A stretch of 64,000 nt of DNA from Beroe ovata. Taxonomy: Eukaryota > Ctenophora > Nuda > Beroida > Beroidae. Position 1 is the first letter of the stretch. The number at the start of each line of letters is the position of its first letter. The position numbers and the translations under genes were made by a program. This document shows, one piece after another, positions 55,381 to 64,000 of this stretch. Location of the stretch: NCBI GenBank assembly GCA_946803715.1, contig CAMPET010000024.1, positions 452,483-516,482 of the forward strand, read 5' to 3'. Below the pieces are notes generated by a model. The model saw only the letters and a program-made list of their open reading frames with translations. It was not told the DNA's origin and did no database searches.

Positions 55381-56356
55381 ATTGCATGATATATTGGTTT
55401 TGTCTTCGTACGTCAGAATGGTGTGACCACTGCAAACCCAATGATTGTATCAAAAACTAGTTTCACATCGTAGATAGTGCTGGGATATGATGATTATTTA
55501 CAACCAAATTCAAATTGTAATCATTTTATGATCGATTTTTCCCGATTCCATCATAAGTTCCGACAGCCACCGAACCGCGTATGGGGCACTCGTACAGAAT
55601 TAGATGTGGTAACTGGGGAGCTCCGTCAAATAATTTGATATATTCCGATAGGGGGAGGGGAAGCTTGACGTGACGCGTGCATGCTCTCAGCCCTGGGGTT
55701 AGGGGTCATCATGGTTCTTGATAGAGAATAGGTAAGGGTGATATATCAGCTGGGATGATGTCTCACATTCACAGTCTCACATATATTGAGTTGGCCAGCG
55801 GGGAGAAGATTTCGTCCATCTATCGAGTAAGATATTATTGGTAAAATGAGCAGTTCGTCCAGCCCTCCATAATAAATATGGACGTCTGACGACACACCTA
55901 TACACCACGGTTCAATTTATTGTCCATTGACCGTCAGGAAAAATACAGTGGACTTCTTGCGGTGAGGGGGCTATTTATTAGACTGCCCACTAAATGTGAC
56001 AATATGTTATAGGTGACACACACACACACTGCAGGGTTTATTGACAGTCTTCATCCCCCCCCCACACACGCGACTTTTCGGTCTGAACTGCGGTTTATTA
56101 GGTTTATTATTTCCAATGAGACTGCTTATTAATATTACCGCCTGATCTCAATATATATCTTATGTATCGCAAATCGCAATACTGTATAGGTATGAATCTT
56201 TCATTAATATTACCTACATCCTATAAATGATCCATTGGTGTTAAAATATTCATCGATAATGAAGGTGTAGATTGATGTAAGTCATTATTTTACTACTTTG
56301 TTGACCATCAGCTTAATAATATAGGTATCACGTTAGCTTTATACAGCTATAATACA

Positions 56357-56475
56357 GAGTGATGGAACAGAGTGATGGAACAGAGTGATGGAACAGAGTA
56401 ATGGAACAGAGTGATGGAACAGATTGATGGAATAGAGTGATGGAACAGAGTGATGGAACAGAGTGATGGAACAGC
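56357..56475. repeat. 15-bp minisatellite
   Basis: About eight copies of GAGTGATGGAACAGA occur, with single-base variants (GAGTAATGG, GATTGATGGAATAGA). Confidence 0.95.
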
Positions 56476-57297
56476 TTGATGAATATCACTGTTGATCACT
56501 CCCTGAACTAATTATTAGGTTCGCAGGACTAATTAGGTTCCCTGAACTAATTATTAGGTTCGCAGGAATCACTGCTCAGACTCCCAGAGTTTCCACAATT
56601 CTGGGGTACAATAAACCCGGGCGTTCTTTAAAAAGAGTGGTTTATCCGATGATACTTATTACCTACAACCGGTCGAACCAGAACATGCGATATTATATCG
56701 CTATCGGTAGATACTGTGATAAACCATTTGACTCCTATTGGTTCCCACTGGGCGTAATATATACGTGTCTTAGAATATCACTGGAACGCAATTTGGTGAA
56801 TAATTTAGGTGGAAGTTAGAGTAATTATTATAGTTCAGTTCCTGCCCTTACTAGAGGTATTATATAGAAGTTAACAATAATTATTATTATTATAGGTGGG
56901 ATTATATACAGATTTATTTTCGACACCTTAGCCCAAATCAGTCATGTAAGTGAGAAATTGTGTGGAGATTCTCCCAACAAATCCAGTTGAGAGTCAAGCT
57001 CAAATTCAGAAATCAGAATTGCGATAAATTATGTATCAAGTCCACACTGTGTACAATTATTCATCCCAGATACAAAATATAGACCTTATCAAAACTCAAT
57101 CACCCACATCTCACTCAGTCACTCATTCACTTCCCTCAGTCACTTTATCACCTCCCTCACCCACAAACCCTTCCACCACTCCCAAACCCTTGCCACACTC
57201 CCAAACCCTTGCCACACTCACAAACCCTTCCCCCACTCCCAAACCCTTGCCTCACTCCCAAACTCTCACTAACCATCCTCCCCTTCTCCCAATATAG

Positions 57298-60200
57298 ATC
57301 GTAGCAAGTCAACCAAAACGTTCCGTGGTGCGAGTGCTCTAGCGCCTGCCGGGTTCTCCGCCTCAATGCTGCCCTCTGCTGCTGTCATACCCGAGACCAC
57401 CTCGTCAACCTCGACACGACCAGCGTCGTCTGGGGTCGATGTTACGACCCCGGTTATGGAACAACGTCCTCTCTTCCCATCGTCCTCCTCTCCGATTGCA
57501 GGTTTGTGATGTGAACCACTGGGCCAGTCTTACCTATCCAGTGATAGTTGCCAGTAATAACTTAAGAATTTCGGCTAGTATCCAAACTAAATTACCGACC
57601 AATTTATCATGTGAGCCAATGGGCCAGTACATTGGTTTCTATTTTATGATTACGTGACTCCACTTTCATTCTTAAATAACTTCCAAAAACCTATCATTTT
57701 ATGTCTGTTACTTATGAATACTAATGTTCAAATGCCACTTGTGACTTGACCAATGACCCAAGATTTACGCTAAAACCCTAACACCTGCAGCTCTAGTGAC
57801 GTCATCAGTGAACACGCCCTCATTCCCATCTTCTTCAACATCATCTTCCCAAACCCTACCCTCCTTCTCTTCAACTCCAACACTGACAGGTATACGATTA
57901 GAACCTAAGATAGTAGATAAGAAATAGATAGATATCGTTATTCGACTCGGTTCTCAGCTCTTTCAACAAAATAATTATTTGCTGAAGGGAAGCATTTCAA
58001 ACGAGTTGATTGAAAATTTCGATCAACTCATTTGAAATTGTTCCCTTCAGCAAATACTTATTTTGTTGAAAGAACCGATATCGATTCAAAATCTCCCTCA
58101 GTAGGTGGATCCAGGATGGAGCCACTCATCAGCCTGGGCGGTCTCTCCACCCCCTCCTCACCTCCGTGTCTCCTCCCTCAAAGTTTCTCTCCTCCCACTC
58201 TCAAACCCGCCTCCTCACCCCCTACCCCCTCTCTCCTCACCACTCCGCTACGGAGTGGACCCTCACCTCTCCCCTCGCTGATCAAAGCATCGCCTGGGGG
58301 AGTGTCGTTGCTTGGCAACCCGCTCCTCACCACCCCTCCTTCCCTGTCGTCTGCAACATCGACAACGTCGCCTCTGGCTCAGGTTTTCACATGAATGTGT
58401 CACATTATCGTGCGTTATTCCACTCGTGTGCAACCGCACTGAAGTTACCATTTACCATTCTGAAGTCACCAGTGACCACTCTGAAGTAACCCGCTTGCTG
58501 ATTTTGCACCTCAGTTACCATGGTAATTTCAGCCTTGTTACCATGGTAATTTCAGGCTAATTTGTGTACCTCCGTACTTTCACCCTCGCGAGATTTGAAG
58601 CAGGACCAGGAGAAACGGGATATGTTAAACTTAAACAACTCGGTAAGTTGAACAGGACTCCATTGATCTTATTTGAATAATCGTGAGCTTGAATTGCCCA
58701 GAGCTCATATCTCTAACTTTGCAAGTTGGGGATCAAGATCAATCCGTTTTTTTTCAGAAGATATTCGGAGTCGAATCATCCTCGACGCCCTCTCTCTCCC
58801 TCTCTGCTGCGCTCCTCTCCCAACCTCTCTTCTCTCAAGCTATGTCTCATCTCACCCAATCCCTAACCTCGTCACCTGCTGCTGCGTCACTTGTCAACAT
58901 GACGTCATCACAGGTAGGGTCACAGTTAGATAGAGGTCGTAGTTAGATAGAGCAGGGGTGTCGTTTTGAGAAAATTGCTTTATTACGAGGCAGCTGAAAT
59001 TGAATTTTGATTTAGAATGAACCGTCATGTGATGCGACGTTTGCCCGTCCACAGAGGATTCAGGTCCTTTTGTGTGTCAAATGAGACTCATTAGATGCAC
59101 TCGTTCGAGTCACATTACCCATGATAAAACTCATGCCCCCTCGTATTTTCCCAGGGCATTGACTCACCCACCAACTCTCCGACCCCGTCCGACAGCAACC
59201 ACCAGCAGCAACAACAGTCACCTTGTAAACAAGACATTGGATCACCTTCCGTGCAGGTGCGAAATCAGTGAAAAGTTAGGTTTCAACTTTACTGGTTGCT
59301 TTGAAGTCACAGTGCAGATAGCGCCGTAGGGAAGCGAGATAGGGCCGATATTCGATCGGGAATCGATTCAGCGTCGAAAAATACATAGGAATCGATGGTA
59401 TTTGCATCAATATTGGACAAAAATTTTTCACCGAATTTTTATCTCATCATCAGTAGAAAGTGATCGATGATGACCACACTTTTATACTCCATTTTTGAAG
59501 GCCATTAATGGAAACTTAACGGGCACTTGGAACACCAATTTTTGCTAAACCATCTCTCCTAGTGTCTTACTACAAGTGTCCACCCTGTTTAGAGTTATCC
59601 GAAGTTCCTACGTGCAATGAGACCTCGCCCAAATCACGATTTCAAACCTGTGGGAAGCATTCACTACAAAAACACGAAAATCAATCAAACACACAAANTC
59701 AAAATCGCGAAAATCAATGGGACACACTCATATTGAAAAACGGCAAAATCCATTTAAGGTGGAAGCATACTGAAAATATGTGTTTCTGGCCTATTTTTTG
59801 ACGAAGAATTCAAATCTGAAGGAATTTTTGGGGAAGCTCATCGAGAAATCGGTGAAAGTAAAGGTTCCTTCTGAAGTGGGAGCTTTGAGGTCACCTGACG
59901 GACAGCTCCTCAGAGAAGCAAGGTAGGGCCGAAATTTCACCGGGAATCGATTCTGCGTCCAAAATTCCATGGGAACCCATAGTATTTGCATGATAATGGG
60001 GGAAAAATTTTTCTTCGAATTTCTGACAACAGTATCGATAGAAAATGAAGTGAATGACTCCACACTTTTATACGTCATTTTTGAAGGTCCCTAATGAAGT
60101 CTTAACCGGCGCTTTCGACACTAATTTTCCACCAAATCATCTCTCCTACTATCACACTACAAGTATCGACTCTTTTGACGATCATGCTCAGTTCATACTT

Positions 60201-63200
60201 GCCGTGAAACCACACCCAAATGACGATTTCTCTCCCTTGGGAAGCATTCACTACAAAAACACGAAAATCAATGGGACACACAAATAGGCCAAAATCATTT
60301 TTGCACGTGACATACTGAAAAATAGTGTTTCTGGCCTATTTTTTGACGTGGAATTCGAATCTGAAAGAATTAGAGAGCTAGCTGATTGGGAAATTGGGGA
60401 AAATTCTAATTTCTTCTCGGTCATGAGGTTCTGAGTCACATGATATACAGCTCCTCAGGGAAGCAAGATAGGGCCGAAATTCGATCGGGAATCGATTCAG
60501 CGTCCAAAAATACATGGGAATCGATGGTATTTGCATGAAAATGCAACAAAAATTTTTCTTCGAATTTCTGACAACAGTATCGATAGAAAATGAAGTGAAT
60601 GACTCCACACTTTTATACGTTATTTTTGAAGGTCCCTAATGAAGTCTTAACCGGCGCTTACGACACTAATTTTCCACCAAATCATCTCTCCTACTATCAC
60701 ACTACAAGTATCGACTCTTTTGACGATCATGCTCAGTTCATACTAGCCGTGAAACCACGCCCAAATGTCGATTTCTCTCCCCTTGGAAGCATTCACTACA
60801 AAAACACGAAAATCAATGGGACACACAAATAGGCCAAAATCATTTTTGCACGTGACATACTGAAAAATAGTGTTTCTGGCCTATTTTTCGACGTAGAATT
60901 CGAATCTGAAAGAATTAGAGAGCTAGCTGATTGGGAAATTGGGGAAAATTCTAATTTCTTCTCGGTCATGAGGTTCTGAGTCACATGATATACAGCTCCT
61001 CAGGGAAGCAAGATAGGGCCGAAATTTCACCGGGAATCGACTCTGCGTCCAAAATTACTTGGGAATCCATAGTATTTGCATGATAATGGGGGAAAAATTT
61101 TTCTTCGAAGTATCCACCCTCTGCACAATTATCTGAAGTCCCTACCTGCAATGAAACCACGCCCAAATCACGTTTCCAAACCAGGTACCGATGAAAGATT
61201 CCCCAACCTCAGCTAGCTCTCCGAACGAAAGTTCCTGTCTCTCCTTCACCGACACCACTGACCAGCTTTCAGACCTTATTCATATTAAACAGGTACGGGG
61301 GTTGGAGGTCGAATTGATGTGTGAATTGGGGGATAGAGGATTGGTTTGGTGGTGAAAATGGTGAATCTCCCAATTTTTCATCTTTTATTATAATGTCCAG
61401 TTTCACTCATTCCGCCATAAAAATTGTTCAACATAAGCACGGTCCCAATGGATCCCTCATTCCTGTATGCTATTATAGACTTATAGAGTAACTCCAATAT
61501 TATAACCAAAGTCTTCTCTCAAGCCTCATTCACAACCTGCGCCATACACACTCACACATAATATGTTATTGAGTAATTAAGACTGGACTCTTAATTGGAT
61601 TTCTGTGATTCACAAGGTGTAATTATTATAAAAGTGTGGTGTGGGCAATTATCGAGAGAGAGGGGGAGAGGGGACCGTAAATTAAAATTGTCACCCAGGT
61701 AGCGCGACTACTAGAGAGTAGTTTTAAATTGCAAAGTCTATGTGATGAATTTATCCGGGGTCAGTCGAGTTACGGGATAGTACCTAATTTAAGGAAGAAA
61801 AGTAAACTCATGAGAAACTAGAGATTCACCACATATATTCCTCCCCTGATAAAGCATGGTTTGAACTATATTTCCTTGTGTTTCAGTTGACTGATGTTCT
61901 GGGTCGGAAAGCAGTTCTCGATTCCTTGTCTCCCACGATCTCCGGGGGGTCTGATCTGTCTCAGTACTTGGGGTGAGTTCTGATAAGTGCCCCATAATTG
62001 GGAACTTTCAAGGTGGATACTGCAATAGTGGATACTGTCATGGGATCTGTAAATAGCTTANCAGGGAAGCAAGATAGGGCCGAAATTTCACCGGGAATCG
62101 ACTCTGCGTCCAAAATTACTTGGGAATCCATAGTATTTGCATGATAATGGGGGAAAAATTTTTCTTCGAAGTATCCACCCTCTGCACAATTATCTGAAGT
62201 CCCTACCTGCAATGAAACCACGCCCAAATCACGTTTCCAAACCAGGTACCGATGAAAGATTCCCCAACCTCAGCTAGCTCTCCGAACGAAAGTTCCTGTC
62301 TCTCCTTCACCGACACCACTGACCAGCTTTCAGACCTTATTCATATTAAACAGGTACGGGGGTTGGAGGTCGAATTGATGTGTGAATTGGGGGATAGAGG
62401 ATTGGTTTGGTGGTGAAAATGGTGAATCTCCCAATTTTTCATCTTTTATTATAATGTCCAGTTTCACTCATTCCGCCATAAAAATTGTTCAACATAAGCA
62501 CGGTCCCAATGGATCCCTCATTCCTGTATGCTATTATAGACTTATAGAGTAACTCCAATATTATTACCAAAGTCTTCTCTCAAGCCTCATTCACAACCTG
62601 CGCCATACACACTCACACATAATATGTTATTGAGTAATTAAGACTGGACTCTTAATTGGATTTCTGTGATTCACAAGGTGTAATTATTATAAAAGTGTGG
62701 GGTGGGCAATTATCGAGAGAGGGGGAGAGGGGACCGTAAATTAAAATTGTCACCCAGGTAGCACGACTGCTAGAGTACTAGAGAGTAGTTTTAAATTGCA
62801 AAGTCTATGTGATAAATTTATCCGGGGCCAGTCAAGTTTCGGGATGGTGCTTTAAGGAGGAAAAGTACACTCATGAGAAACTAGAGATTCACCACATATA
62901 TTCCTCCCCTCATAAAGCATGGTTTGAACTATATTTCCTTGTGTTTCAGTTGACTGATGTTCTGGGTCGGAAAGCAGTTCTCGATTCCTTGTCTCCCACG
63001 ATCTCCGGGGGGTCTGATCTGTCTCAGTACTTGGGGTGAGTTCTGATAAGTGTCCCATATTTGGGAACTTTCATTGTGGATACTGCAATAGTGGATACTG
63101 TCATGGGATCTGTAAATAGCTTAATTTGAAGCAGCTGATCGCGAATTTATCCGAATTGGGCCGTGAAATGGATGATAGTATAGTCAATCACCACACCGTC

Positions 63201-63513
63201 GACAGTCACTTGATTTCGATTGGCATAGAGAGTGAAATCATGACACTCTAGACTGTAGAACTCTAGAATCTAGACTCTAGACTCTAGAGCATAGGTATTC
63301 TAACCGGGTTAGAATATACTAGTATAATGATGATGTTCTAGAAAGCGGGATGGCTAGAATCTAACCATCTCAATCACTCTCTTTGCCAGATCAACCATCA
63401 GCATGGCCCAAGCTGCCTCCCTCCTGGGACAACTCGACACCTCCTCTACCAGCAGGAGTTCACTCCTCGGATCCCTGTGCACCATGCCGCTCTACAACAT
63501 GAAAACTGAACTG
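57298..63513 (+). CDS. Ser/Thr/Pro-rich protein, nine exons seen, partial at both ends
   Basis: Exons are 57298-57501, 57791-57889, 58102-58382, 58601-58642, 58758-58913, 59155-59256, 61185-61292, 61887-61972 and 63390-63513. All joints are GT-AG and in phase. The protein is low in complexity: Ser/Thr/Pro runs (LPSFSSTPTLTG, GGLSTPSSPP), a Gln run (HQQQQQSP), and more structured parts at the end (FTDTTDQLSDLIHIKQ, LTDVLGRKAVLDSLSP, QAASLLGQLDTSS, PLYNMKTEL). Composition suggests a transcription regulator, but no DNA-binding domain is in view and I cannot name it. The first exon starts in mid-codon and the last ends at a donor, so both ends lie elsewhere. Exons seven and eight recur at 62246-62353 and 62950-63035; using both copies would break the frame. 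The exon at 58601 is short and least certain. Confidence 0.65.
57947..58077. mobile_element. Foldback element within an intron of the Ser/Thr/Pro-rich gene
   Basis: CGGTTCT...TTTCAACAAAATAA on the left (57947-58015) matches the reverse complement of 58021-58077 over about 57 bp with few mismatches, meeting at AAAATTTCGATC. The hairpin ends 24 bp before the exon at 58102. Confidence 0.8.
59320..61130. repeat. Second array of the 545 bp satellite, inside an intron
   Basis: Monomers similar to those at 43165-45690 start about 59325, 59861, 60406 and 60950; CTCCTCAGGGAAGCAAG-type words are spaced 536 and 545 bp. The middle two form a variant subfamily (TCGATCGGGAATCGATTCAG) nearly identical to each other. 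A single N lies at 59698. Confidence 0.85.
61001..63123 (+). repeat. Direct duplication of about 1,061 bp with a single N at the joint (62061)
   Basis: 61001-62060 and 62062-63123 match almost base for base, including two exons of the Ser/Thr/Pro-rich gene and their splice sites. Differences are small indels and substitutions of the kind seen between alleles. Confidence 0.9.
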
Positions 63514-64000
63514 GTTAGTCAAACACAGGGAAATGTTTTATTCGGATTTTTATACTTTTTGACGGACTCTGGCATGAACCTGCTGGAGTGGAAAATACGG
63601 TTGTCCTCCCTATCCTAGGATAGTTCATAACCTACATTCATCCTGGTTTATCCTAGTTCACCCAATTTTATGGTTCAGTGAAGTATCCTAGTTTATCCTA
63701 CGGTCATCCTAGTTCGAATCCTGTTTGTCATGATTCATGTGACACTGATTCCGGTGAATCACTCGTTCATGACAACGTGTGACCTTGAACCGAGTTCATC
63801 CCTCAATTAACATTGTTTACCGTGAACAACCAATGACCCGATAACCGCCGCCTTCATTCGTATCTATTTAAATCACTCTATATAATACATCATTATATAG
63901 CTATAAATCCAGACTTGATCAATTTAATTCGATCATCAAGAAATTGCAGGGCGTACGCTGTGTTTAGTTAGACTCATGGTCACTTTATATAGGCGTGATC

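Larger units (their letters stand above)
45690..57297. other. Long gene-poor stretch
   Basis: Apart from two tiny exon candidates (46016-46051, 50389-50461) I see no coding sequence. It carries many CA/GT runs (46545-46580 with an N, 47775-47944, 50993-51030, 51580-51645, 52113-52154, 53764-53797), CCAAT-box clusters (49200-49290, 52280-52520, 53430-53610), a 22-bp tandem (53972-54020), a foldback at 54617 and a minisatellite at 56357. Confidence 0.5.

Overview
The window reads as nuclear DNA of an animal, probably an invertebrate. Every protein gene but two is split by short GT-AG introns. The families present (fatty-acid-binding protein, a RECQL5 helicase with its animal C-terminal parts, C1orf50/DUF2452) are animal ones. 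There is a tRNA-Tyr with the usual intron next to the anticodon, and there are many CA/GT microsatellites. I cannot name the species. Runs of N and several false-looking direct duplications show that this is a draft assembly of a heterozygous genome.

Layout. 1-1140: a repeat of about 172 bp with an inversion point near 240. 1262-2868 (-): the 5' part of NDUFS2. 3596-27218 (+) is compact and gene-dense: a C1orf50 homolog, SDHC, TIM44, tRNA-Tyr, a class I methyltransferase, a fatty-acid-binding protein, an intronless LicD-family protein, RECQL5 and glutamine synthetase, all on one strand. Most gaps between the genes are 290-660 bp. A small intronless gene for a secreted protein (two cysteine modules plus a PLAT-like domain) lies antisense inside the last SDHC intron. 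27219-57297 is gene-poor and AT-rich, with microsatellites, foldback elements, CCAAT-box clusters and a roughly 545 bp satellite. Only a few small exon candidates are visible there. 57298-63513 (+) holds a chain of exons for a Ser/Thr/Pro-rich protein that I do not recognise. It runs past the right edge.

Three of the first four genes serve mitochondrial energy metabolism: NDUFS2 in complex I, SDHC in complex II, and TIM44 in the protein import motor. The most notable overall signal is the row of co-directional genes whose start codons lie just after good 3' splice sites. In one case a poly(A) signal sits 40 nt before the acceptor. This is the layout expected of spliced-leader trans-splicing and possibly operons, although non-coding first exons could explain it too. 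Other notable items are three copies of a short inverted-repeat element with variable internal repeats, tandem BRC-like FQ(S/T)A motifs in RECQL5, and single-N joins that separate near-identical copies of the same sequence, including exons.
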